64,000 bases of DNA from Tabrizicola oligotrophica (GTDB taxonomy: Bacteria > Pseudomonadota > Alphaproteobacteria > Rhodobacterales > Rhodobacteraceae), in assembly GCF_011008935.1 (NCBI RefSeq), contig NZ_JAAIVJ010000003.1, forward strand, positions 248,001 through 312,000, written 5' to 3'. Of the stretch, positions 26,130 to 35,376 are shown piece after piece (the first letter of the stretch is position 1; every line of letters begins with the position of its first letter). A model generated the notes under the pieces. That model saw only the letters and a program-made list of their open reading frames with translations, made no database searches and was not told the DNA's origin. Made by a program: the position numbers and the translations under genes.

Positions 26130-27371
26130 TCAGCCCGCCCCCAGGATCGGCGGCTGGGCATTCAGGATCTCGACCGAAAACCCGGACAACTGCTTGTATT
26201 TCTCGGCATGGGCCGCCAGTTCGGCGCGAGGGATGACGGTCTCGATATCGTCATAGACCCCACCCGAGCGGTCCTCGACCATCTGCATCACCGCATCCGG
26301 CCCCTTGCCGCGATTGGCGCGCAAGACACCCTCGGCACGCGGGCGCATCTCGGCCTCATAGGCCAGCAGTGCCGCCCGGTTCACCCCATGGGCGCGAAAG
26401 GCCGCGCCAAGCTTGCGGGCGTCGATGATCGCCAGCGACGCGCCGTTGGAGCCGACCGGATAGGTCGCATGCGCCGCATCCCCCATCAGCGTGACGCAGC
26501 CGTCGGTCCAGCTAGGCAGCGGCTCACGGTCCACCATCGGATATTCGTAAACCGTCCCCGAGGCGCGGATCATCGCGGGGCAGTCCAGCCAGTCAAAAAC
26601 CCAATCCTCGAAAGCGGGCAGGAAATCGGCCTTGTCAGCGGGGCGGTTCCAGTCGCCCTTGGACAGTGCGCGTGACGGATCAACCCGCAATTCGGCAATC
26701 CAGTTGATCTCGGCCAACCCGGTCACGGGGTCTTCCCCGGAAATCGGATAGGCGACAAAGCGCTGGCTGTCATGGCCCGCCAGCGCCATGGCATGGCCGC
26801 CCAGAAAGTGCCGGGCCTGCGTAGTGCCGCGCCACATGATCGCACCATTCCAGATCGGGTCGCCCTCGGTCGGAACCATCTGTTTGCGGATGGCGGAATG
26901 AATGCCGTCTGCGGCGATCACCACATCGCCCGCCACCCGCCGCCCGTCGGCAAGGATCAGCGTCGCGTCGGTGTCGGTGGTCTCAAAGCCCGCCACGCCC
27001 GCGCCGGTGACTACGCATTCCGCCCCGGCCCGTTCCCGCAGCACGCGCAAGAGCATCATCTGGAACTGGCCGCGATGAATGGAGTACTGCGGCCAGTGAT
27101 AGCCCGCATGCAACCCGCGCGGCTCCACCCAGATCTTGCGGCCGGTCTTGGAATAAAAGCCATATTGCCGGGTGCGCACGCCAATCGCCTCCAGCTCGTC
27201 CTCCAGCCCCAGATCGAACAGTTCCCGCACCGAATTCGGCTGCAGGTTGATCCCGACGCCCAAGGGTCGCGGCTCTGCCACCCGCTCATACACCCGGAAG
27301 GGCAGGCCCAGTTGATGCGCCGTCAGCCCCATCACCAGCCCTGCGATGCCGCCGCCTGCGATCAGGATCAT
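26130..27371 (-). CDS. FAD-dependent aromatic-type monooxygenase
   Basis: A 413-residue class A flavoprotein hydroxylase. It has the N-terminal dinucleotide motif ILIAGGGIAGLVMGLTAHQLG, the DG-type motif VVIAADGIHSAIRKQM, and the FAD-contacting VTLMGDAAHATYPVGSNGAS. It resembles salicylate or 3-hydroxybenzoate 6-hydroxylase-like enzymes that use NAD(P)H and O2. The substrate is unknown. It is divergent from the DUF3237 gene across 66 bp, where shared promoters probably lie. Confidence 0.88.
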   Translation of the reverse strand: MILIAGGGIAGLVMGLTAHQLGLPFRVYERVAEPRPLGVGINLQPNSVRELFDLGLEDELEAIGVRTRQYGFYSKTGRKIWVEPRGLHAGYHWPQYSIHRGQFQMMLLRVLRERAGAECVVTGAGVAGFETTDTDATLILADGRRVAGDVVIAADGIHSAIRKQMVPTEGDPIWNGAIMWRGTTQARHFLGGHAMALAGHDSQRFVAYPISGEDPVTGLAEINWIAELRVDPSRALSKGDWNRPADKADFLPAFEDWVFDWLDCPAMIRASGTVYEYPMVDREPLPSWTDGCVTLMGDAAHATYPVGSNGASLAIIDARKLGAAFRAHGVNRAALLAYEAEMRPRAEGVLRANRGKGPDAVMQMVEDRSGGVYDDIETVIPRAELAAHAEKYKQLSGFSVEILNAQPPILGAG

Positions 27372-27437
27372 GGTCTTCCCCCTTGCCCTCCGGCACCGAC
27401 TGCGGGCACCATCCGCCCCGACCATAGGGAGAAAGCC

Positions 27438-27902
27438 ATGACCGCGACAAGTCTCGGCGCAGAGGCCAGCCCCGGAAAACCTGCGCTGCGCTCCGTCTGC
27501 GCGATCCGCGCCGATCTGGGTGCGGCGGTAGAGTTCGAGACGGCAGAGGGCACGGTGAGGGCGATGTTCCCGATCGTCTCCGGCGCAGTACAAGGCGCGG
27601 CTCTGGCGGGCGAAATTCTTCCCGGCGGCGCCGATTTCGCCCGGCGCCGCCCCGATGGCGCCTATGACATCGAGGCGCGCTATTGCCTGCGCCTGAATGA
27701 CGGAACGCCGCTGATGGTGACGAACGCCGGCCGCATGCAGCCGATGGCCGACGGCAGCTATCAGGGGCGCACGCGAGCCGTGATCGAGGCCCCGCCCGGC
27801 CCGCATGGTTGGCTGTCGGATGCGGTGCTGTTCGGCACCGTCTGGACCGAACCGGACGATGAGGCGCGGGTGTTCATCGAGTTGTGGCAAGCCGTGATCT
27901 GA
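27438..27902 (+). CDS. DUF3237 domain protein
   Basis: A 154-residue protein of the DUF3237 family, a small beta-barrel. Recognisable segments are RAMFPIVSGAVQGAALAGEILPGGADF, DIEARYCLRLNDG and a C-terminal DAVLFGTVW. Function is unknown to me; such genes often lie near aromatic or side-chain degradation genes, consistent with the divergent flavoprotein monooxygenase. Start at ATG 27438 has a GGGAGAAAG ribosome site. Confidence 0.82.
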   Translation: MTATSLGAEASPGKPALRSVCAIRADLGAAVEFETAEGTVRAMFPIVSGAVQGAALAGEILPGGADFARRRPDGAYDIEARYCLRLNDGTPLMVTNAGRMQPMADGSYQGRTRAVIEAPPGPHGWLSDAVLFGTVWTEPDDEARVFIELWQAVI

Positions 27903-27997
27903 AGGCCCTCCGATCATGGCGGATTTCCAACTCATACCTTGACCCCCCGGCCCTTGAGTGCCACTTCATCCTTTGACCAAAGCCGGAGGAATCCCCC

Positions 27998-29839
27998 ATG
28001 CCCGCCTATCGTTCCCGCACCACCACCCATGGCCGCAACATGGCGGGCGCGCGTGGCCTCTGGCGCGCCACCGGCATGAAGGACGGCGATTTCGGCAAGC
28101 CGATCATCGCCATCGTCAACAGCTTCACCCAGTTCGTCCCCGGCCACGTCCACCTGAAGGATCTTGGCCAGATGGTCGCCCGCGAGGTCGAGGCGGCGGG
28201 CGGCGTGGCGAAGGAGTTCAACACAATCGCGGTCGATGACGGCATCGCCATGGGCCATGACGGCATGCTCTATTCGCTGCCCTCGCGCGAGATCATCGCC
28301 GACAGCGTGGAATACATGGTCAACGCCCATTGCGCCGATGCCATGGTCTGCATTTCCAACTGCGACAAGATCACCCCCGGCATGCTGATGGCCGCGATGC
28401 GGCTGAACATTCCGGCGGTGTTTGTGTCGGGCGGGCCGATGGAGGCCGGCAAGGCGCTGGTGAAGGGCAAGGAACTGGCGCTCGATCTTGTCGACGCCAT
28501 GGTTTCGGCCGCCGACGACAAATATACCGACGAAGAGGTCGAGGCGATCGAAAAGGCCGCCTGCCCGACCTGCGGCTCCTGCTCGGGCATGTTCACCGCC
28601 AATTCGATGAACTGCCTGACCGAGGCCCTTGGCCTGTCGCTGCCCGGCAACGGCTCGACCCTTGCCACCCATTCCGACCGCCAGCGCCTGTTCGTCGAGG
28701 CGGGGCACCTGATCGTCGATCTGGCCAAGCGCTATTACGAGCAGGACGACGCCAGCATCCTGCCGCGCAACGTGGCCAACAAGCAGGCGTTCGAAAACGC
28801 CATGGCGCTGGATATTGCGATGGGCGGGTCGACGAACACCATCCTGCATATCCTTGCCACCGCGCATGAGGGCGGGATCGACTTCGATCAGGACGACATC
28901 GACCAGCTGTCGCGCCGGGTGCCCTGCCTGTGCAAGGTGGCCCCGGCCAAGCAGGACGTGCATATGGAGGACGTCCACCGCGCCGGCGGCATCATGGCGA
29001 TCCTTGGCCAGCTCGACAATGCGGGCCTGCTGAACCGCGATTGCGTGACGGTGCATTCGCCCAGCATGGGGGCCGCGCTGGACCATTGGGACATCAGCCG
29101 CACCAACCACGACAACGTGCGCCAGTTCTTCAAGGCCGCGCCGGGCAATGTGCGAAGCGCCACCGCCTTCAGCCAGTCCAAACGCTATGCCGAGTTGGAC
29201 CTTGACAGGCAGCACGGTGTGATCCGGTCAGCCGAACATGCCTTCACCAAAGAGGGCGGGCTTGCGGTCTTGAAAGGCAATATCGCGCTGGACGGCTGCA
29301 TCGTGAAAACCGCAGGCGTGGATGAGAGCATTTTCGTGTTCTCGGGTCCGGCCCGGGTGTTCGAAAGCCAGAATGCCGCCGTCGAGGCGATCCTGTCGAA
29401 CAAGATCGTGGCGGGCGATGTGGTGGTGATCCGCTATGAGGGGCCGAAGGGCGGGCCGGGCATGCAGGAGATGCTGTATCCGACCAGCTATCTGAAATCG
29501 AAGGGCCTTGGCAAAGCCTGTGCGCTTCTGACCGACGGGCGGTTCTCGGGCGGCACCTCGGGCCTGTCGATCGGCCACGCCAGCCCCGAAGCGGCGGCGG
29601 GCGGGGCGATTGGCCTTGTGCGCGAAGGCGACATGATCGACATCGACATCCCGGGCCGCCAGATCAGCCTGCGGGTCAGCGATGCCGATCTGGCCAAGCG
29701 CCGGGCAGAACAGGACGCGAAGGGCTGGAAGCCGGAAAAAGCCCGCCCGCGCAAGGTGTCGGCGGCGCTCAGGGCCTATGCCCTGCTGGCGACCTCGGCT
29801 GACAGGGGCGCGGTGCGGCAGTTGCCCGACGATCTGTGA
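27998..29839 (+). CDS. ilvD: Dihydroxy-acid dehydratase IlvD
   Basis: A 613-residue iron-sulfur enzyme of branched-chain amino-acid synthesis that dehydrates 2,3-dihydroxy-isovalerate and -methylvalerate. Cluster cysteines appear in [10 protein letters not shown] and [18 protein letters not shown]. The metal/substrate region [14 protein letters not shown] is near the C-terminus. The start has GGAGGA upstream, and a clear intrinsic terminator follows at 29862. It appears monocistronic. Confidence 0.97.
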   Translation: MPAYRSRTTTHGRNMAGARGLWRATGMKDGDFGKPIIAIVNSFTQFVPGHVHLKDLGQMVAREVEAAGGVAKEFNTIAVDDGIAMGHDGMLYSLPSREIIADSVEYMVNAHCADAMVCISNCDKITPGMLMAAMRLNIPAVFVSGGPMEAGKALVKGKELALDLVDAMVSAADDKYTDEEVEAIEKAACPTCGSCSGMFTANSMNCLTEALGLSLPGNGSTLATHSDRQRLFVEAGHLIVDLAKRYYEQDDASILPRNVANKQAFENAMALDIAMGGSTNTILHILATAHEGGIDFDQDDIDQLSRRVPCLCKVAPAKQDVHMEDVHRAGGIMAILGQLDNAGLLNRDCVTVHSPSMGAALDHWDISRTNHDNVRQFFKAAPGNVRSATAFSQSKRYAELDLDRQHGVIRSAEHAFTKEGGLAVLKGNIALDGCIVKTAGVDESIFVFSGPARVFESQNAAVEAILSNKIVAGDVVVIRYEGPKGGPGMQEMLYPTSYLKSKGLGKACALLTDGRFSGGTSGLSIGHASPEAAAGGAIGLVREGDMIDIDIPGRQISLRVSDADLAKRRAEQDAKGWKPEKARPRKVSAALRAYALLATSADRGAVRQLPDDL

Positions 29840-29861
29840 TCCGGGAAAGATGTTCGGAAAG

Positions 29862-29886
29862 GCCCGGCATTCTTGCCGGGCTTTTT
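29862..29886 (+). terminator. Intrinsic terminator of ilvD
   Basis: GCCCGGCA, loop TTCT, TGCCGGGC, then five T: a perfect 8-bp GC-rich stem with T-run, 22 bases after the ilvD stop. The last base touches the stop of the convergent proC-like gene, so it may also serve that gene weakly. Confidence 0.85.
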
Positions 29887-30650
29887 CATTTCGGGCCGCC
29901 GATCCGGGCCATGACCGCATCCATGCCGGCGTGCAGGGCCTGCGGACCGCCTTGCTCTCCGAACACCCGCCAGATCTGTTCGTTCAGCCCGCCCCTGGTG
30001 GCGTGATCGTGGCGCAAGGTCTCAAGGCTGCGGCTTTGGTCGCGGATGGTCTGGCCCAGATTGGCGAAAAGCCCGCGCATGTAGGTTTGCGCATCGGCCG
30101 CCGGGATGCCGTGATCTGCCATCCAGCCCGCCGCCGTCTCGGCCATCCCGAACCAGGTCGCCATCACGGCGCTGCCGGTGGCATAGGCGTCGAAGGCCGG
30201 CAGATCGTGGACCGGCAGGGCCTGACCCAGCGCGCCGAACAGCTGCATCGCCGCGGGGTGCGGCGGGAAAACCGGAGTGACGCAGGCCCGATCCTCGACC
30301 GAGGGCAGGGGAATGGCGCGGCAGATCTCGCGCGCGCGCGTCCAGGCCGCAAGATCTTCGCGCGAGGTGGCCGCGATCAGGCTGATGACCGGGCGGTCCG
30401 GGCGAAACCGCAAAGGCTTCAACACCTCGGCGGCGACCTGCGGGCGCACCGCCAACACCACCACATCCGCCGCGTCAAGGACGGCCTGATTGTCGGCCGC
30501 CACGTTGACACCGGGCAGGCGGGCGAGTTCGGCGGCAATCGCCTCGCTGCGCGGTGACAGGATGACCTGCCAGTCGGCAAGCCCGGACCCTTTCAGCCCC
30601 CGCACGATATGGGCGGTGATGGTGCCTGTACCGATAAACCCCAGCCGCAT
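29886..30650 (-). CDS. Pyrroline-5-carboxylate reductase-like protein (ProC family)
   Basis: A 254-residue Rossmann protein: N-terminal RLGFIGTGTITAHIVRGL, AVRPQVAAEVLKPL and the ProC-type C-terminal helical domain with GSAVMATWFGMAET and TRGGLNEQIWRVF, which corresponds to the ATxGGxNEQ motif. It would reduce 1-pyrroline-5-carboxylate to proline with NADPH. Its place downstream of cluster A, nine bases after an SDR gene in the same direction, suggests a role linked to proline-type catabolism rather than housekeeping synthesis. That link is inference. Confidence 0.85.
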   Translation of the reverse strand: MRLGFIGTGTITAHIVRGLKGSGLADWQVILSPRSEAIAAELARLPGVNVAADNQAVLDAADVVVLAVRPQVAAEVLKPLRFRPDRPVISLIAATSREDLAAWTRAREICRAIPLPSVEDRACVTPVFPPHPAAMQLFGALGQALPVHDLPAFDAYATGSAVMATWFGMAETAAGWMADHGIPAADAQTYMRGLFANLGQTIRDQSRSLETLRHDHATRGGLNEQIWRVFGEQGGPQALHAGMDAVMARIGGPK

Positions 30651-30659
30651 CTGTCCCCC

Positions 30660-31412
30660 TTACGCCACCGCTTGCGCGCCGGTGATTTCCACCAGCGAAC
30701 CGCACATGAAAGCGGCTTCGTCCGAGGCAAGGAAGGCCACCAGCGCCGCCACTTCCTCGGGCTTGCCGATGCGGCCATAGGGCACGAGTTTGTCGAGATC
30801 GGCAATGGTGCGGCCCGAGCGTTTCACGCCGGCCTCCAGCATGGGCGTGTGAATCTCGCCGGGGCAGACTGCATTGACGCGGATCTTTTGCGGCGCGTAG
30901 TCGCGGGCGAGGTTCTGGGTGAAACTCGCCACCGCCGCCTTGGTGACGTTATAGGCAATGTGGTTCGGCGCCGGATAAAGCCCCCATTGCGAGGCGGTGT
31001 TCACGATGGCGCCGCCGCCGGCTGCGATCATATGCGGCAACGCCGCCTGGCAAAGGTGGAACATCGCATCGACGTTGACGGCGAACGACAGATCCCAGTC
31101 CTCGGCGCTCAGCGACAGCAGCGGGCCGCGCCGGTTGATCCCGGCATTGTTGCACAGCACGTCGATCCGGCCTTCGTTCGCCATGGCATCGGTGATGACG
31201 GCCTTGCAGCCTGCCGCGCCGGAAATGTCCGACGCAAAGCCCCGCGCACGGCCGCCGGTGGCGCGAATGGCAGCGGCGGTGGCCTCCACCCCTTCGGCGT
31301 TGACGTCGGTGACGATGACGCGCGCACCCTCGTCGGCGAACCGCTGGGCGATGGCGGTACCGATGCCGCCCGCCGCTCCGGTGACGATGACGACCTTGTC
31401 CTGAAAGCGCAT
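30660..31412 (-). CDS. SDR-family oxidoreductase
   Basis: A 250-residue classical short-chain dehydrogenase with TGAAGGIG at the cofactor site, NNAG, catalytic NTAS...Y-N-V-T-K, and a C-terminal GSLVEITGAQ. The substrate is not predictable. It is part of the leftward cluster A operon, 10 bases after the next SDR and 9 before the proC-like gene, so it probably oxidises or reduces a hydroxy/keto intermediate of that route. Confidence 0.85.
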   Translation of the reverse strand: MRFQDKVVIVTGAAGGIGTAIAQRFADEGARVIVTDVNAEGVEATAAAIRATGGRARGFASDISGAAGCKAVITDAMANEGRIDVLCNNAGINRRGPLLSLSAEDWDLSFAVNVDAMFHLCQAALPHMIAAGGGAIVNTASQWGLYPAPNHIAYNVTKAAVASFTQNLARDYAPQKIRVNAVCPGEIHTPMLEAGVKRSGRTIADLDKLVPYGRIGKPEEVAALVAFLASDEAAFMCGSLVEITGAQAVA

Positions 31413-31422
31413 GCTGTTCTCC

Positions 31423-32172
31423 TTAGCGCAGATAGCTGCCGCCGTTCACATCCAGAACCGCGCCGTTGAGCGAGGCCTGTGTGGGGCGGAAAATGAAGGC
31501 GACCAGTTCGCCAATCTCGTTGGGGGTGGCCATGCGGCCGATGGGAATGCCGTTCAGCGCTGCCGCCTCGCCGTGTTGGGCGATGAAGGCCTCGGCCATT
31601 TCGGTGCGCACCCAGCCGGGGGCCAGCGCGACGGCGGTGATGCCCTCGGCCCCGTGGCTTTGGGCCACCGATTTCGTCAGATTGATGAGCGCGGCCTTCG
31701 AGGCGCCATAAGCCATGGCGTTCGAGGCATAGCCGCGCTGGCCGGCGCGGCTGGCCATGTTCACGATGCGCCCGCCGCCAAGGCTGCGGAAGTGCAGGAT
31801 GGCCGCGCGGGTCAGATCGACGGCGGACAGGAAATTCACCCGCATTTCCCGTTCCCATGTCGCCTGCCAGTCGGCCAGATCGGCGGTGACGGCAACCTCC
31901 GAGCGGATGCCGGCATTGTTCACCAACCCGGTGATCTGGCCCTCGGCGCGCACCGCGGCATCGAACAGCGCAGGTGCCGCGGCAGGGTCGGAAAGATCGG
32001 CCGGAAGACAGGTGCCCTTGCCACCAATGCTGCGCAGCAATGCATCTGCGGCATCGCGGTTGCGACCATAGTGGATGACCACACGGGCGCCCTCGGCGGC
32101 AAGGCGTTCGCAGATCGCCCGCCCGATGGCGCCCGTGGCGCCGGTGACAAGGATGGTCTGGTTTGCCAGCAT
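31423..32172 (-). CDS. SDR-family oxidoreductase
   Basis: A 249-residue FabG-like classical SDR: TGATGAIG, NNAG, NMAS and Y-G-A-S-K are all intact. The start at 32172 overlaps the stop of the racemase-family gene by one base (TGATG); an ATG at 32184 is also possible. Tight coupling suggests it acts in the same pathway as that enzyme. It differs clearly from the neighbouring SDR in cluster A, so it is not a recent duplicate. Confidence 0.85.
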   Translation of the reverse strand: MLANQTILVTGATGAIGRAICERLAAEGARVVIHYGRNRDAADALLRSIGGKGTCLPADLSDPAAAPALFDAAVRAEGQITGLVNNAGIRSEVAVTADLADWQATWEREMRVNFLSAVDLTRAAILHFRSLGGGRIVNMASRAGQRGYASNAMAYGASKAALINLTKSVAQSHGAEGITAVALAPGWVRTEMAEAFIAQHGEAAALNGIPIGRMATPNEIGELVAFIFRPTQASLNGAVLDVNGGSYLR

Positions 32173-33188
32173 CAACTTCCCCATGTGTCCGAAAGCGTAA
32201 ACCCCTGCGGGAAGGGATCGGTCGGGTCCAGCCCGATCTGGCTGATGCCATAGATCCAGGCCTGACCGGAAACCCGGTTCCTTGTGGCGGTGTAGGGGCC
32301 GACCCTGGTTTCCTCGACAAACTCGGTCTGGAACTCGCCACCGATGATGGAGCGCGACACGACCACATCGCCGGGCTTCACCCGACCGCGCGCCGCCCAT
32401 GCCGCCATGTTGGAATTTGACCCCGTGCCACAGGGCGAGCGATCCGCCCGGCCGGGGCGCAGCGTGGTGCAGGTGCGAAGAGCGCCGTCGGGTTCGTTAC
32501 TGCGGAACATCACATAGGAGACGCCATTCAGGGCCGGTGTCGTCGGGTGCAGCGCCGGTTCCAGCCCGGCAATCCGGGCGCGCAGGTCGACGCCGGTCAT
32601 CGCCAACTGGCGGGCGTTTTCGGGCGCGATGGTCAGGGCGATCTGATCCACGTCGATCAGCGCATAAAAGATGCCGCCGAAGCACAGGTCATAGCGGACC
32701 GGCCCCCATTCCGGCGTGTCGATCACCGCATCCTTGGCCACCACGAACGACGGCGGCATGTCCAGCGTCACCTTCACCACCTTGCCACCCTGACAAGTGG
32801 CCGTGGCCTTCACCAGCCCTGCGGCGGTATCGAAGGTCACCACGCTGACCGGCTCCACCATCGGGATCATGCCGGTTTCCAGAAGCGCCGTCGTCGCGCA
32901 CATGGCGTTGGAGCCGGACATCGCATGCGCCTGATCGGGTTGCAGGATGATGAGCCCCACATCCGCCGCCGGATCGCAGGCCGGAACCAAGAGGCAGAAC
33001 GACCCGGCCGGACCGGAGCGCGGCTCCGAGCAGAGCCAGCGCCGCAGGTCATCGTTGCCGCTGTTCAGATGCGCCAGTTTTTCCGCCATGGTCGCGCCGG
33101 GGATGTTCAGCACGCCTCCGGTGATGACGCGGCCGATCTCGCCCGCGCAATGCACGTCAACGGTTTGTATGGTCCGGTTCCAACGCAT
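32172..33188 (-). CDS. Proline racemase-family enzyme, Ser/Cys type (4-hydroxyproline epimerase or trans-3-hydroxyproline dehydratase)
   Basis: A 338-residue proline-racemase-fold protein. The first catalytic position is serine (Ser91 in AHAMSGSNAM) instead of the usual MCGH cysteine; the second is Cys253 in DRSPCGTG. Within this superfamily the Ser/Cys pairing is reported for 4-hydroxyproline 2-epimerases and trans-3-hydroxy-L-proline dehydratases, some bifunctional. Neighbours (FAD oxidase, DapA-family deaminase, aldehyde dehydrogenase) fit hydroxyproline breakdown. It is the second gene after the aldehyde dehydrogenase, with a 3-base gap. Confidence 0.85.
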   Translation of the reverse strand: MRWNRTIQTVDVHCAGEIGRVITGGVLNIPGATMAEKLAHLNSGNDDLRRWLCSEPRSGPAGSFCLLVPACDPAADVGLIILQPDQAHAMSGSNAMCATTALLETGMIPMVEPVSVVTFDTAAGLVKATATCQGGKVVKVTLDMPPSFVVAKDAVIDTPEWGPVRYDLCFGGIFYALIDVDQIALTIAPENARQLAMTGVDLRARIAGLEPALHPTTPALNGVSYVMFRSNEPDGALRTCTTLRPGRADRSPCGTGSNSNMAAWAARGRVKPGDVVVSRSIIGGEFQTEFVEETRVGPYTATRNRVSGQAWIYGISQIGLDPTDPFPQGFTLSDTWGS

Positions 33189-33191
33189 GTC

Positions 33192-34661
33192 TTACCCTTT
33201 CAGATACCAGCCCCAGGGCTCGTCGCTGACCAGCCGGGTGATCTGTTTGGTCTCAAGGTAGTTGTCCAACCCCCAGCGGCCCAGTTCACGCCCGATGCCG
33301 GACTGCTTCATGCCGCCCCAAGGCGCTTCGGTGAAGGTGGGTTGGCTGCAGTTGATCCAGACGATCCCGGCGCGGAAGGCGGCGGCGACCCGCTCGGCCC
33401 GCGCGCTGTCGGCGGACATCACGGCGGCGGCAAGGCCAAAGCGGCTGTCATTGGCAAGGGCAATCGCCTCGGCCTCGGTGTCGAAGGGGCGGATGCAGAC
33501 AACGGGGCCGAAGATTTCCTCAACCCAGGCCTCCGCGTCCGGGGCCACATCGGTCAGGATGGTGGGGGTGACGAAATAGCCCCTGTCCTTTGCCGCCTTG
33601 CCCCCGGTGGCCAGTGTCGCCCCGGCCGCGACGGCGCGGCTGATAAAGCCCAGAATCTTCTGATATTGCTGCTCGTTGACCAGAGGGCCAAGCAAGGTTC
33701 CGGCGGCCAGCCCGTCCCCGATGGTGATCTTTTCTGCCTCGGTGACCAGACGCGCCAGAAGCGGAGCGTAAAGGCTGCGCTCCACCAGCACCCGAGACGT
33801 CGCCGAACAGACCTGCCCCTGATTCCAGAAGATGCCGAACATGATCCATTCGACGGCCTGTTCGATGTCGGCATCGCCAAAGACCACGAAGGGCGACTTG
33901 CCGCCCAGTTCAAGGCTGATGTTCTTCACATCGCGCGCCGCCGCCGCCATCAGCCGCGCGCCGGTCGGGACCGAGCCGGTAAAGGCCAGCTTGTCGATCT
34001 TCGGGTGGTCGACCAGCGCCTGGCCGACATCAGCCCCAAGACCCGTGACGATGTTCAAGACCCCCGGCGGCAGGCCTGCCTCGGCCACGATGGCGCCAAG
34101 TTCCAGCGCGGTCAGTGACGTGTGTTCCGACGGTTTCAACACCATGGCGCAGCCCGCCGCCAGCGCCGGGGCAACCTTCCACGCCGCCATGAGCAGGGGG
34201 TAATTCCACGGGATGATCGCCACGGCGACGCCCACCGGCTCGCGAACCACTTTTGAAGTAAAGCGGTGGTCGGGCAGCGCGATCTGCTGCACCTCGCCGT
34301 CCAACTCCTCCGCCAGCCCGGCGTAGAAGTCGAAACACCCGGCCGCGTCGCCCAGGTCCCATTCGGCTTCGGGCAGCGGCTTGCCGTTGTCGATCACTTC
34401 CAGCCTGGCAAGCTCCGGCAGACGGGCGCGAATGCCCGCTGCGATGGACCGCAAGACCTTGGCCCGCTCGGCCCCCGACATCCTGGGCCAAGGCCCATGG
34501 TCAAACGCCGCGCGGGCGGCTTGCACGGCAGCTTCGGCGTCTTCAGCGGCGGCGGCGGGGATGTGGTGAACCACCTCCTCGGTTGCCGGATTGATAACCG
34601 GAAGGGTGCGACCCCTGGCCGGGGCGACCCATGCGCCGTTGATGAAAAGCTGCGTCTGCAT
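33192..34661 (-). CDS. NAD(P)-dependent aldehyde dehydrogenase
   Basis: A 489-residue ALDH: glutamate in LELGGKSP, nucleophile in NQGQVCSATSRVLVE, and NAD site around GLGADVGQALVDHPKIDKLAFTGS. By context it could be the 2-oxoglutarate-semialdehyde dehydrogenase that ends 4-hydroxyproline catabolism. Betaine- and gamma-aminobutyraldehyde dehydrogenases are close look-alikes, so the substrate is inferred only. No aldehyde dehydrogenase lies in cluster B within the window, so this enzyme may serve both. Confidence 0.9.
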   Translation of the reverse strand: MQTQLFINGAWVAPARGRTLPVINPATEEVVHHIPAAAAEDAEAAVQAARAAFDHGPWPRMSGAERAKVLRSIAAGIRARLPELARLEVIDNGKPLPEAEWDLGDAAGCFDFYAGLAEELDGEVQQIALPDHRFTSKVVREPVGVAVAIIPWNYPLLMAAWKVAPALAAGCAMVLKPSEHTSLTALELGAIVAEAGLPPGVLNIVTGLGADVGQALVDHPKIDKLAFTGSVPTGARLMAAAARDVKNISLELGGKSPFVVFGDADIEQAVEWIMFGIFWNQGQVCSATSRVLVERSLYAPLLARLVTEAEKITIGDGLAAGTLLGPLVNEQQYQKILGFISRAVAAGATLATGGKAAKDRGYFVTPTILTDVAPDAEAWVEEIFGPVVCIRPFDTEAEAIALANDSRFGLAAAVMSADSARAERVAAAFRAGIVWINCSQPTFTEAPWGGMKQSGIGRELGRWGLDNYLETKQITRLVSDEPWGWYLKG

Positions 34662-34667
34662 TTGGCC

Positions 34668-35366
34668 TCAGATATGTTTGGTCACACCGCCATCCACCCG
34701 CAGACTTTGGCCGGTGACATAAGAGCTGTCGTCTGTCAGAAGGAAGGCCGCCGCCTTGGCCTGTTCCTCAACCCGGCCTATCCGCTTCAGCGCGGTGAGT
34801 TCGCCGTATTTCGCCACGTCCAGACTGTCGGTAAAGCCCGGCATCAGGCAGTTCATGCGGATGTTGTCCGGGCCGTAGCGGTCGGCGTAAAGCTTGGCAA
34901 AAGCCGACACCCCGGCACGGTAGACGCAGGAAGCCGGGAACCAGAGCGAAGGCTCAAAAGCGGCATAGGTGGTGATGTTCACGATCGACCCGCCACCCTG
35001 CGCCTGCATGATCGGCGTCACCAGACGGGCCATGCGCACGACCGACTTGACGATCATGTCATTGGCCAGATCCCAGTTTTCATCGGAGATATCCAGAAGA
35101 TCACCCTTCGGCGGGTGGCCGGTGTGATTCAGAACCGCGTCGATGCGGCCATAGGCGGCCATGGCGGCATCGACGATGCCCTTCAGGTCGGCCTCGGACT
35201 GAGCCACCCCGCGCCGGGCAACGCCGCCCAGTTCGGCCGCGAGCGTTTCGCAGCTTTCCGAGGGCGACATCAGCGCCAGCCTGTAGCCGCGGGCGTGCAT
35301 TTCGCGGGCGACCGCGGCACCAATTCCGCGGCCTCCGCCGGTAACGAGACAGACTTTTTGCGTCAT
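34668..35366 (-). CDS. Atypical SDR-family protein with altered catalytic residues
   Basis: A 232-residue SDR fold with an intact cofactor motif (TGGGRGIG). The active-site marks are changed: NNAG is NHTG, the serine region reads NITTYAA, and the Y-x-x-x-K motif reads Y-R-A-G-V, so the catalytic lysine is missing. The C-terminal GQSLRVDGG is normal. It may bind NAD(P) without normal SDR catalysis or use another mechanism. It sits between the oxidase and aldehyde dehydrogenase genes of cluster A with gaps of about ten bases or fewer. Confidence 0.8.
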   Translation of the reverse strand: MTQKVCLVTGGGRGIGAAVAREMHARGYRLALMSPSESCETLAAELGGVARRGVAQSEADLKGIVDAAMAAYGRIDAVLNHTGHPPKGDLLDISDENWDLANDMIVKSVVRMARLVTPIMQAQGGGSIVNITTYAAFEPSLWFPASCVYRAGVSAFAKLYADRYGPDNIRMNCLMPGFTDSLDVAKYGELTALKRIGRVEEQAKAAAFLLTDDSSYVTGQSLRVDGGVTKHI

Positions 35367-35376
35367 TTCTTGCTCC

